From Pinguiococcus pyrenoidosus (taxonomy: Eukaryota; Sar; Pinguiophyceae; Pinguiochrysidales; Pinguiochrysidaceae): a stretch of DNA of 15,356 bases. The number at the start of each line of letters is the position of its first letter. Positions within the stretch are counted from its first letter, which is position 1. Made by a program: the position numbers and the translations under genes. Shown here piece by piece: positions 1-8,238 of the stretch. The notes under the pieces were generated by a model. That model was not told the origin of the DNA. It worked only from the letters and a program-made list of their open reading frames with translations, and did not search any database. The stretch is from assembly GCA_019677205.1 (NCBI GenBank), contig JAAMXY010004773.1, positions 1 through 15,356 on the forward strand. Direction: 5' to 3'.

Positions 1-223
1 TCTCTTTCTTCTCTCTCTTCCTCTCTTTCTTCTCTCCCTTTTCTCTTTTCTCTCTCTTTTCTCTCTTCTCTCTCTTCTCTCTTTTCTCTCTCTTCTCTCT
101 CTTTTCTCTCTCTTCTATCTCTTCTATCTCTTCTATCTCATGCACATACTCTCCCTCTCTGTTGCGTTCTCTCTCTCTTTCTCATCTCGTCTGGTCTCTT
201 GGGCTCTCTCTATTCTTGTCTCC
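1..223. repeat. Polypyrimidine (TCTCTT)n microsatellite
   Basis: Bases 1-116 are pure C/T on the plus strand. The tract then degrades into interrupted TCTATCT and CTCTCT runs to about 223. It is an imperfect CT microsatellite that continues off the left edge of the window. Open frames across it are low-complexity artefacts. Confidence 0.9.
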
Positions 224-685
224 ATCGGCGGCGCTCCCTTCCCTCGATCAGCGTTCCTGGACCCGTTTCCCAAAAGCTGGACCGGCGGCTTTCTTTCCAT
301 TTCGATAGGAATGAAAAGAGGAAGGGGATTGATGCACAGGATCGAGATGGACGGTCATCCAGACGCGGCGAGGGCGTTCTCTCCAATCCCTATTTCCTCG
401 CTTCCATTCTACCAATAGTGCTTCTGTAAAATTCCACGTCATTCCTTATGCAAGGGAAATATGGCAAGAAAGATATCGATCTACTTGTCTATCCTATCTG
501 TGCGCAAGAGTCGAATGCAGCTGTCAGGCGCTTGTTGAGCACACGGGTACGTCAGCACTAGTTGCTTAGAGGGCCACGACGTTGTTCACTTCGGGAGACT
601 TCGGGTACATTCCGCGGAACGTCAGCGCCGGTCGTACTTGCTGGAGTCCGTCTGCAGACGCGCTCTTCTGCTTCTTTCCGCCACC
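224..685. other. Upstream region and 5' UTR of the carrier gene; no gene seen
   Basis: This stretch separates the microsatellite from the carrier start codon. I see no conserved protein on either strand. A 64-codon open frame on the minus strand (442 to 248) has no recognisable motif. Mild AT enrichment at about 420-500 could be promoter-related, but I cannot define a TATA box or a transcription start. The last bases form a strong initiation context, CCACCATGTC. Confidence 0.5.
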
Positions 686-1643
686 ATGTCGCAGAGCAAA
701 GATGCCGGCGCCGCGCCGCCGCTCAGCACGCAGGATATACTCAACAAGGTGGCGTTTCTCGTCCGCTGCTGCGGATGTTCCGCCCTGCCATGTTCTGAAC
801 CCGATACCGTAGGCCATCAAACGCGCCAGTGGCGGCGGTGCTGCCGGCGCGGCAGCGATGTTCATCAACGTGGGGACGCTCATGTGGCTGCGCACCACGG
901 TGAACTACCAGTACCGCTACGGCACGGGCACCGTCACAGCTTTGAAGAAGCTGTACGCCGAGGGGGGCATCCCGCGCTTCTACCGGGGCGTGCTGCCGGC
1001 GCTTGTCCAGGGTCCCTTGTCGCGTTTTGGAGACACGGCGGCGAACACGGGCGTGATGGTGCTCATGGATAGCTACGACTCCACCAAGGACCTGCCGGCG
1101 GTCGTGAAGACCGGCGGCGCGTCCCTGGCGGCGGCGTGCTGGCGGATCTTCCTCATGCCCATCGACACGGTGAAGACCACTCTGCAGGTGGAGGGGCGCC
1201 AGGCGCTCTCGCAGCTCTTCAAGAAGGTTGGCAACCATGGGCCCCACGTCCTCTATGCTGGAGCTCTCGCGGCAGCATCGGCGACCTTTGTGGGACACTA
1301 CCCCTGGTTTGCCACCTACAACACGCTTCAGGAGACCATCCCGAAGCCGCAGGACCACGAGACGCTGAAGAAGTTTGGTCGCAACGCGATGATCGGCTTC
1401 TGCTCGTCGGTCGTGTCCGACACCTGCTCCAACTCCATCCGAGTGGTCAAGGTGTACAAGCAGTCGAACGCGGAGGCGCTGTCCTATCCGGAGGTCGTGC
1501 GGCGCGTCATTAAGGAGGACGGCGTAATGGGACTCTTCGGCCGTGGGCTGCAGACCAAGATCTTGTCGAATGGACTGCAGGGTATCATGTTCTCCGTGCT
1601 GTGGAAGTACATCGACGACAAGTTCTTCAAAAGCAAGAAGTAG
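686..1643 (+). CDS. Mitochondrial carrier family (SLC25-like) protein, one intron
   Basis: Predicted 297-residue transporter, the usual length for three-repeat carriers of the inner mitochondrial membrane. Exons are 686-748 and 813-1643. The 64-nt intron 749-812 (AAG|GTGGCG ... CCGTAG|GCC, phase 0, branch-like CTGAAC at 795-800) is needed because the downstream frame has a TAG at 810-812 and the upstream frame does not encode the family. The start ATG has a textbook CCACCATG context. Repeat 2 holds a canonical PIDTVK signature at about residues 137-142. Repeats 1 and 3 keep the carrier pattern but lack the Pro and Asp (GTLMWLRTT near 42, SNSIRVVK near 227). EGGIPRFYRG (about 71) and EDGVMGLFGRG (about 256) are the matching post-helix motifs. 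Substrate cannot be read from sequence. It is convergent with the kinase gene, with a 208-nt gap. Family assignment is confident; the exact subfamily is not. Confidence 0.88.
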
Positions 1644-1851
1644 GAGGAAGAAGGCGAAATAGAACCGGGCCATCTAAAGGTCTTTGTTTGCTTGTTTTGC
1701 CGAGGATGCATGCGAATGCCGCCAAACAGAGAAGGATCTCGAAGTCCCATCCCTGTGCAGCCAGCCGCCCGGAAGGCACAGTCCAGTGGAATGGAAACGC
1801 CTTCGTCACCGACCGGCCTCTCGCCCTGTCTCCCTTGCTTTCGCATGCCCT

Positions 1852-3084
1852 TCATCCTTCGCCCACTTCGTCCACGGGGATGCACTTTCGTACACGATCC
1901 GAGGATACCCCGAACGCGCGGTCATCCTCATGGCTTGCGCAGATCTCCGCGCTTCTCCCCAGACTCGGCGGGTCCACAACGGCCCGCCCCGGATCCGCCG
2001 CGTAGACCGAACGAAGTTGCAGGTGTGCGCTGTACATCTCGAAGAGCGTCGCGAGAATGTCAGAGAAGGTCGGCCGTTCTTCGACATTCTCTGCCCATGC
2101 CCCAAGCATCAGCTGCGAGTAGAAGGAAGCCTCGGGCACGGTTGGACGCAAAGCCTTGTTCGCGACACAGTTTGCGATCTCCAGATCGCTCATTTGGAGG
2201 TCCGCAAATGGCCGTTTTCGGAGGCTCACCTCGTACAAGACAATGGCAAAGCTGTAGACATCTGACTTCTGTGTGTATGGCTCCTGCCGGATGACCTCTG
2301 GCGCGGTCCAAAGCGGCGTGCCAAGCCCAGTGTTTCTGCTTTGGTCCCCTGACGTACTTGCTCGATTCCGCTGGACGGCGAGGCCAAAGTCCGCTACCTT
2401 GAGATTGCCTCGCGAGTCAATGAGCAGATTCTGCGGCTTCAGGTCGTTGTGAATGATGTCTTTGCGATGGAGATATCGCATTCCTCGGGCACAATCCGTC
2501 AACAGTTTGTGCGTCGCCGCCTCGCTGCACGGCAGGCAGGTGCTACTGCCGTAGATGTAGTCTTGCAGACTCCCGCCGTCGACAAACTCCATTAGAATGC
2601 GATCACTGGTGCACTTCACCACGCACGCTCCGAGAAATAGGACGACGTTGGGATGCTGCAGCGAGGACATGATTCTGGCTTCTCTGTGGAACCGTGCCTT
2701 CATCCTCGCGTCAGCCTCTGGCCGCAGAACCTTCACGGCCACACGCACGCTCATCCATTCGCCCTCGAAGACTTCAGCAGATTTGCCCGAGCCGACCACG
2801 TTCTTCAGCGCGACTTCCTCCATCGCCACGTCCCACTGCTTGCCCAAGGTCGTGCCCTGCTCCACGTCCGGCTCCTTTGCAAAGTCATGAACGCGTGGAT
2901 GCCACTTGTCAAGCAGCCTCAGCAGCGCAGGAAGGGAGCTTCGCCGTATCCTGTTGCCGGGATGAAGAGCTATTCTCCGACCGTGGGTAAGGAGCAGTCC
3001 GAGTGCTAAACTCAGGATGCAAAGCATGCAGGCCAGGATCGCAGCAAGAGCAGCGAAGTCCGCTTTGCCGAGTGCGATGCACAT
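1852..3084 (-). CDS. Membrane-anchored TKL-type protein kinase with an HND catalytic loop
   Basis: Single-exon frame of 410 residues; ATG with A at -3, TGA stop. Residues 8-33 are a strongly hydrophobic segment followed by basic residues, a probable signal anchor that would place the kinase on the cytosolic face of a membrane. The kinase domain spans about 92-352: glycine loop GSGKSA (99-104), VAVK with catalytic Lys118, helix-C Glu135, catalytic loop HNDLKPQN (212-219, Asp214), DFG (232-234), APE (261-263), SDVYSF (274-279) and ERPTF (336-340). The order and the GTPLWTAPE activation segment match tyrosine-kinase-like Ser/Thr kinases. The usual HRD is HND here, so it is a non-RD kinase, while all core catalytic residues are kept. 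The C-terminal 50 residues show no domain. Substrate and pathway are unknown. It lies head-to-tail downstream of the DRC11-like gene. Confidence 0.9.
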   Translation of the reverse strand: MCIALGKADFAALAAILACMLCILSLALGLLLTHGRRIALHPGNRIRRSSLPALLRLLDKWHPRVHDFAKEPDVEQGTTLGKQWDVAMEEVALKNVVGSGKSAEVFEGEWMSVRVAVKVLRPEADARMKARFHREARIMSSLQHPNVVLFLGACVVKCTSDRILMEFVDGGSLQDYIYGSSTCLPCSEAATHKLLTDCARGMRYLHRKDIIHNDLKPQNLLIDSRGNLKVADFGLAVQRNRASTSGDQSRNTGLGTPLWTAPEVIRQEPYTQKSDVYSFAIVLYEVSLRKRPFADLQMSDLEIANCVANKALRPTVPEASFYSQLMLGAWAENVEERPTFSDILATLFEMYSAHLQLRSVYAADPGRAVVDPPSLGRSAEICASHEDDRAFGVSSDRVRKCIPVDEVGEG

Positions 3085-3626
3085 GTTCTGCTACACGGCT
3101 GTCGCAGTTGCGCTGGTATGATATGCTTTGCACGGGAAGGGCGCGCAGCCGATTCGGACGGATGCCAACGATCCCGGACCGAGGGAATCCTTCGCATCTG
3201 GGACCAATCCGGTTTTTGGCGCACCCGCAGGTGGGAAAGCCATGGCAGAAGGCAGAAGGCAGAAGGCAGAAGGCAGAAGGCAGAAGGCAGAAGACAGAAG
3301 GCAGAAGGACGCCGCCAAATCTACGCTGTGGTGGTAAGAAGGTCTTCTTGCCACCCTCCTCTTGGTTCTTGGTTCTACGAATCCAGAGGAGTAGGATAGA
3401 CTATGATGCAACCATCCAAGGCCGTGCCGCGGGACTTGCGGCTGCCGACGCTTCGTTCTCGACTTCAACGATGGATATGTGGCAAGAACCTCATACGACG
3501 ATTGATGCGCGCATCGTGTGTTTATGGCTTGTGGAGGAGGGCGTCTGTGGAACGAAGCGATGCACACAGGGGCAGAGAGCATGCGGAGAGCGTTCTCTTT
3601 TTGGCCTTCACCGTCAGCAAAGATGC
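3085..3626. other. Spacer between DRC11-like gene and kinase; minisatellite, no gene seen
   Basis: This 542-nt spacer contains the 3' flank of the DRC11-like gene and the promoter/5' UTR of the kinase, both on the minus strand. It carries the 7-bp minisatellite at 3245-3307. Open frames on both strands cross the repeat, are low-complexity and show no conserved motif. Unlike the divergent spacers, it has no AT-rich island. Confidence 0.6.
3245..3307. repeat. Minisatellite, 7-bp unit GCAGAAG x 9
   Basis: Nine head-to-tail copies of GCAGAAG. Eight are perfect; the eighth (3294-3300) has G>A at its first base. The array lies 161-223 bp upstream of the kinase start codon, so it may be in the kinase promoter or 5' UTR. 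It is flanked by unique sequence. Confidence 0.95.
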
Positions 3627-6459
3627 TCACTTCTTCTTGCCTTTCTTGCCCTTGCCTTTCTTTTTGCCGCCCCCTTCGTCGATGGGCTCTCCTCGTCGAA
3701 GCTTGTCAACTATCTCCAGGCGCTTGCCAAGACCGGTCAACTCCCTGGTGAAGTTTCTGAACGCTTCCTCACTTCCGGCCGAGGCGTGTGGAAAGAGCGA
3801 GATGGGCCCCAGGAACTCCTTCTCTCCCAAGGGCCTCGTCGCGAGCCTCTGGATCCTTCTGTGGGTCAGCACCCGACTGACGGTCTGTCGTATGGACCCC
3901 GCCGAGTAGCCACCAGAGATCTGCGCCAGGGCAGAGAAGTCCAGCTCATCAGCATACCCGGGAGCATCCATTCCTGATTCTTCGACGGCTTTGGTGACGA
4001 ATTGCCGCCAGAGCATCATCCGCGAAGCGTAGTCCGGGCATGGCAGGTATAAATGCTTGTCAAAGAACGAGCGGATGTCCTTGATTTCCGAAGCGCTGGT
4101 CGGCGGACTCGAGATGCAGCCAATGATGATCACGCGATGCTCCTCCTTTAGGCAGTCATTCCTGTACTTGATGAGGTCTTTCTTCAGTCGGGAGGCCCCA
4201 TCGCTGCTCTTCTTCTTGCCTCCGGCGAAGATCTGATTCACCTCGTCGATGTAGATGACGACCGGGCCCAGGCTTTTGTTGATCGCCACCTTGAATGCCA
4301 GGTGGACAATCTTCACCGAGCCGTTCTTCCCCGGGAAAAGACCGTTCGTCCTCTCTGGGCTCAGATTGATGAAGAGAGCTCCGATTTCATTGGCAACTGC
4401 TTGGGCAAGCATGGTCTTGCCCGTCCCCGGCGGCCCATAGAGCAGCAGACTTTTCACGTTGAGTTCCTTGCCCAGCTTCGGCTTCACGTCTTCGCTCCCA
4501 AGCGGGAGGACAGCATACTCGGTCACGTTCGCTCGGATCTGCGCCATGCTTGGATTCTGAGGAGCGAACGTCTCCGTATCCATGTCCTTGCGCTCTGCGT
4601 GTTGGTACAGCGTCCCCAAGTAGTTGAAGTCACCCACGAAGTCCTTGATCTTGTGCGGTACATAAGTATTGACCAGCCGCGTGTTGATGAGATTCCCGAG
4701 CATCTGATCCTCGTCCATGTTCTTCAGCTCGCTCACTTTATCACCGGGAAGGGGTTTCTGCTTCTTCTTCTTGTCCTTCTTCCCTTTCTTGCCTTTTCCC
4801 TTTTTGCCCTTACCCTTCTTGCCTTTTCCTTTCTTGCCCTTGCTCTTGGAATCTACTTGCTCCTTGATCTTCTTCAGGTTCTCCACAAGCATCTTGTCAA
4901 CCTGCAGGCGGACCTCCTCCAGAACATTCGGCCGAACTTCGTCACGGGTGAGCTTCACGTCGTGCCGCTGCTCAGGGTTCGCCACCTCGTCGCGGTCCTG
5001 CCAGATCGTCTCGAAGTCCGTCACGCTCTCCATGATGGCGTCGGTGAGCGCGGTCTTTGCTTGCAAGGGCGGAGGCTTCTCGATTTCCTCCGGCTCGGAG
5101 GATTTGCCCTTGCCCTTCTTTCCTTTCCCCTTCTTGTCCCCCTTGCCTTTGTCGTCGCCCTTTCCTTTGGCCTTCTTGGCCTCCTCGGCGGCGTTGTCCT
5201 CGCCGTCCTTGACTTCGCCCGTCGGCTCTTTGTCCTTGTAGAAGTCTTCCAGCCCCTCCGGGAAGACCGGCGGCCGTCCGTCGGTTCCTTCGATCCGAGA
5301 GGTGATCCACGCGGTCCGCTCTTCCCGCAGCAGCTCGCGCATCTCCGGCCCTTCCTCCTCGCGAAGCTTCTCCGTGGTGTCGCCGACGGCCTTCACATAC
5401 TCTTCCTGGTACTCGTGCTGTGCGTGCTTGCGCTTCTCATAGACGTGCTGGAGCTCGACAGCCAAATCGTCTTCCTTGGGGGGCGGAGCCTTCATGCCGA
5501 TGAATGCCAATTCGGTTTCGCGTTCTTGCGACGCGAACCTTCGAGAGACGAATCCTCGGTACAGACGTTGCACATTGGCAGCGGCTACTTCGATGTCCAT
5601 GTCCCCGTCACTGCTTGCGGCGAAGTTGCCCCGCTTCTCGTCCTTCCGGAGGTCCTCCACCACGAGCGCTCGCTGCTTCCCTTGCCGGCCCCTCTCATTC
5701 CTTTGGATGACCGCGATCGCCTGTTCCAGCGTCATCGGCTCCGCAAACTCGTCCACCGCGTCCGCTTCTTCGACCCAGACGCTGTCAACCTTGAGCTGCA
5801 GCTGCATGTAGCCGCTCACGATGTTATCCCTGTGCCGGATGGCTGCCGTGTTGTCTTCCTTGAAATATCTGGGAATGGGAACTTCTAGGGTCTCCGGTGG
5901 CAACTTCAGGTCCACCAAGAGGTCGTCGAGGTTCACATACTCCCACGGAAAGGCCTCCTCCTCGTGCCCGACTGGTTTCTGAAGCTCGGGGCTGGGAGGG
6001 TTCCACTTCACAAGCAGATGCTTGAGCTGCAGGACTCGGAGCATGACCATCTCCAGCACTCTGCGTGGAAGGCCGTCCAGGAGCATGTCACCGTGGAGGA
6101 AGAAGAGAAAGATGCTCTGTAACCAGCGACTGCGGCGTACCTCTTGACGTACACTCGCTTCTGTGGGTGCGTCATGGCGTCGTAGCACTCCTCCAGCTTC
6201 CGGAAGATCTGCAGGTACTTGATGTACAGGCAGCTGAAGTGCTGGAAGGCCTCGCGGATGTTCGCCTGGGGTGGAGGCGCCGGCGGCTCTTCGAGAAGGC
6301 GCGTCGTGAGTCTCCAGAGCAAGAACGCAAGCAGTGGTCTGACTCAAGCGACTTACCATCTCCAGGCTCCACTCCAATGGTGTTGTCCTCGATGCACAGC
6401 TGCTCCTTGAGCTCTCCCATCGCCTCTTCCCAGCGCTCATTGTAGGTGCGGTGCGCCAT
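3627..6459 (-). CDS. IQ motif and AAA domain protein, dynein regulatory complex subunit 11 (IQCA1-like), two introns
   Basis: Predicted 894-residue homologue of IQCA1/DRC11, a subunit of the nexin-dynein regulatory complex that links axonemal doublets in motile flagella. Exons on the minus strand are 6459-6357, 6288-6141 and 6060-3627. Introns are 68 nt (GATG|GTAAGT ... CGAAG|AG, phase 1) and 80 nt (AAGAG|GTACGC ... ACGCAG|A, phase 2). Removing them joins HPQKRVYVKR to VLEMVMLRVL, a conserved IQCA1 stretch; reading straight through the long frame gives a spurious N-terminus. Features in order: IPIPRYF (145-151), IQ motif VQRLYRGFVSRRFA (247-260), Lys/Gly-rich tracts (about 379-404 and 489-519), Walker A GPPGTGKT (626-633), Walker B VVIYIDE (684-690), a second AAA half ending near 815, and a Lys/Gly tail (882-894). 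Sensor-1 Asn and the RFD arginine-finger region look altered. The ATG has G at -3 and +4. Confidence 0.92.
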
Positions 6460-7076
6460 GGCCTCTGCAGCGACTCCACGAGCTAGGGACGCTGGAAGGC
6501 CAACGGCGTCGAAGATGGCGTCGACGGCCCAATTCTTCTCTTGGCGGACAGACACAACGCCGCAAAATCGTTTCTCGTTTCTCTCATCGAACCTTCGTTT
6601 TAAAAAAATGCTAAGAATTTTGGTTTTAAATATACATTTTAAAATATTGGAACATGGTATCTTATAGATAATATTTGGGAGAGAGTAAATGCCTAAAATT
6701 TTGAATATCACTTACCATATTCAAAATATGGATCGCGCCTCAGATATTGGTCGCACATAAGAACAGAGGTTTCAGAGTCCTCAACGGTGATTGGGTCTTG
6801 TCGATTCCGGTCTTCGTCGCAGCATGAAACTGCTCAATATATTTGCTCCTGTACAGCGAACACAATTCTGCACGAAACCTTCCACAGTGTTCTTCCGGGT
6901 TCCACCGCGCTGCGTCGGCGCCAAAGGAAGTTCCCGGACAGTCGGTGAGGTGTTCAAAGCTGTTCATCGCCGCAATCAGACCGGTGAATCGCTCGGCAAT
7001 TCGCGCTCGTTGGACCTTCCATTGCGCCCACAGTTCTTCTTTTGGGATCACTGCTGCACCTCAAGGTCGACACACC
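6460..7076. promoter_or_regulatory. Divergent promoter region with AT-rich island (about 6597-6731)
   Basis: This 617-nt head-to-head spacer lies between the DRC11-like and lipocalin start codons. About 135 bp are strongly A/T-rich (runs of A, TTTTAAA twice, TTTTAAAA) in otherwise GC-rich DNA. That is the composition expected of a nucleosome-poor promoter, but function is inferred. It includes the inverted repeat at 6698-6727. A minus-strand open frame (6740-7051, ATG only at 6967) is protein-like in composition but unsupported. Confidence 0.45.
6698..6727. repeat. Perfect 11-bp inverted repeat with 8-nt spacer
   Basis: ATTTTGAATAT (6698-6708) and ATATTCAAAAT (6717-6727) are exact reverse complements separated by CACTTACC. 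The element lies within the AT island, about 240-270 bp upstream of the DRC11-like start and 350-380 bp upstream of the lipocalin start. It could be a dimer binding site or a weak hairpin. Chance is possible in such AT-rich sequence. Confidence 0.7.
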
Positions 7077-7886
7077 ATGGGCGGCTCTTCTGGGAAACCG
7101 CTGCAGGTCGTCAAGGGCCCCATAGATGTTCAGAAGTTCATGGGCGAATGGTGCGTACACGTGCTAAGCTTCCTGGCAGAGTGCGCGCTTGCTAAGACAG
7201 GGCTCTTCATAGGTTTGTCATTGGGGTGAAACCAACCAGCTTTGAGATCGGCGCTCACAGTAAGCAGAGAAACCAATCTCGCCACCCTTTTCCGGGGCTT
7301 GTTCGTCGGACCTCACATCTCGCAAATTCCTTCTGAATCTGCCAGACGCAATTGAGCGCTACACCTTGAATGGGAATGTAAGTAGCGCACAGCTTGTCAT
7401 GCTCGCCGAGATATCGAGCTTCACGGGAGAGCGGCGCTGACGTGCTCCAATTCCAATTCGCGGAGCAGAAAGTGGACGTGGATTTCACGTTCAATCAAAA
7501 TAGCCTCGACGGCAAGCTCAAGAGTCTGCCTCAGACGCTGTATCCCAGTGCAGAGGATGGAAACTGGAAAGTTTCGCCGTTCTGGCCGCTAAAGCTTAGG
7601 TGACGCCGCTGACGCACGGTGTAGCAACCGGTTTCGTCCGCTCAGCGATCCCAATCCATCACCTTGCTGTCTGCTGCGCCACAGTTATCCGATTCTGGAG
7701 CTCGATGAGGACTACTCCTACACCGTGATTGGCTTCCCGAGCAGGGCGTACGTGTGGATCATGGCAAGAGAGCCGAAGATGGACGAACAGCTCTACGAAG
7801 ACATCTGCGCGAGGTTGCGCGAGCAGCACGGCTACGACCTGGAAGGCCTGGTGAAAGTTCCACACCAGGCGGGTTCGGAAGAATAG
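7077..7886 (+). CDS. Blc/apolipoprotein D/TIL-type lipocalin, four introns
   Basis: Predicted 161-residue lipocalin, a small beta-barrel that binds hydrophobic ligands. Exons are 7077-7150, 7213-7259, 7346-7377, 7469-7599 and 7685-7886. Introns are 62, 86, 91 and 85 nt, all GT-AG, and phases 2, 1, 0 and 2 are consistent at every join. Diagnostic features are the N-terminal GEWFV (G23-x-W25 lipocalin motif), IERYTLNGN strand (43-51), NWKVSPFWPLKL (83-94) and YVWIMAR (117-123), the pattern of bacterial Blc and plant temperature-induced lipocalins. The start lies in CACACCATGG. There is no signal peptide, so the protein should be cytosolic or membrane-associated, as in plant TILs. The N-terminus MGGSSGK has Gly2 and Lys7, so N-myristoylation is conceivable but unproven. 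Ligand is unknown. TIL-type lipocalins are linked to lipid and oxidative stress, but nothing here tests that. Confidence 0.9.
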
Positions 7887-7959
7887 CCGCCATCTGCGAG
7901 GGCGGGCTTTGGTATCTGGAAGAATAGCTGTGACCTGCGAAGACAGCCTTTGGTGTGAA
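7878..7959. repeat. Imperfect 41-bp tandem duplication spanning the lipocalin stop codon
   Basis: 7878-7918 and 7919-7959 align without gaps at 29 of 41 positions. Both begin with GAAGAATAG, so the last two lipocalin codons and the stop are duplicated in the 3' flank. Both copies share CTGCGA and CTTTGGT further in. It looks like an old local duplication. Confidence 0.75.
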
Positions 7960-8238
7960 TCGACCGTGCGGAAAGAGGGAAAAGCTGGAGAAGAGCTGCG
8001 AAGGACACCTTGCTCGAAGGTCCATCCGTGTGAGGCAAAGCGACAAAGCGACAAAGCGACAAAGCGACAGAGCGACCAAGCGACCAAGCGACAGAGCGAC
8101 CAAGCGAAAGGTGGATGCTTTAGTGTTTTCTCTTCTAGAATCGCGCGTCAAGCTCCGAGTCTCGGCGACAGCAAGCAGCCTTCACTGATTACCTTCCACA
8201 CGCTTCCTGCTTCGGCACGTTGGTAGCTTTCGGTGCTC
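7887..8238. other. Tail-to-tail gap between lipocalin and AMBRA1-like genes; repeats, no gene seen
   Basis: This 352-nt gap must hold both 3' UTRs. It contains most of the second copy of the 41-bp duplication and the 8-bp minisatellite (8037-8108). Frames on both strands that cross the array are repetitive artefacts. I cannot identify polyadenylation signals with confidence. Confidence 0.6.
8037..8108. repeat. Minisatellite, 8-bp unit (A/C)(A/G)AGCGAC x 9
   Basis: Nine contiguous octamers: four AAAGCGAC, then AGAGCGAC, CAAGCGAC, CAAGCGAC, AGAGCGAC and a final CAAGCGAA. The variants alternate, which suggests unit conversion or duplication of a two-unit block. The array lies in the convergent gap, so it is probably in one or both 3' UTRs. 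Confidence 0.93.

Noticed and set aside
248-442. 64-codon minus-strand frame left of the carrier gene
   Set aside because: It is short, with no motif and no supporting context; chance is likely.
741-1673. 310-codon minus-strand frame opposite the carrier
   Set aside because: It is the antisense shadow of the carrier exon: Arg/His-rich composition and no motif.
4302-5888. 528-codon plus-strand frame rich in Leu and Phe, resembling a membrane protein
   Set aside because: It is antisense of the DRC11-like exon; the Leu/Phe/Pro runs are complements of Lys/Gly codons.
3627-6479. A single 950-residue protein from one continuous minus-strand frame
   Set aside because: Its first 140 residues have no family similarity. 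Two short introns restore conserved IQCA1 sequence in other frames, giving a start at 6459.
8037-8108. Possible CRISPR-like array
   Set aside because: The units are 8 bp with no spacers, and the window is eukaryotic.
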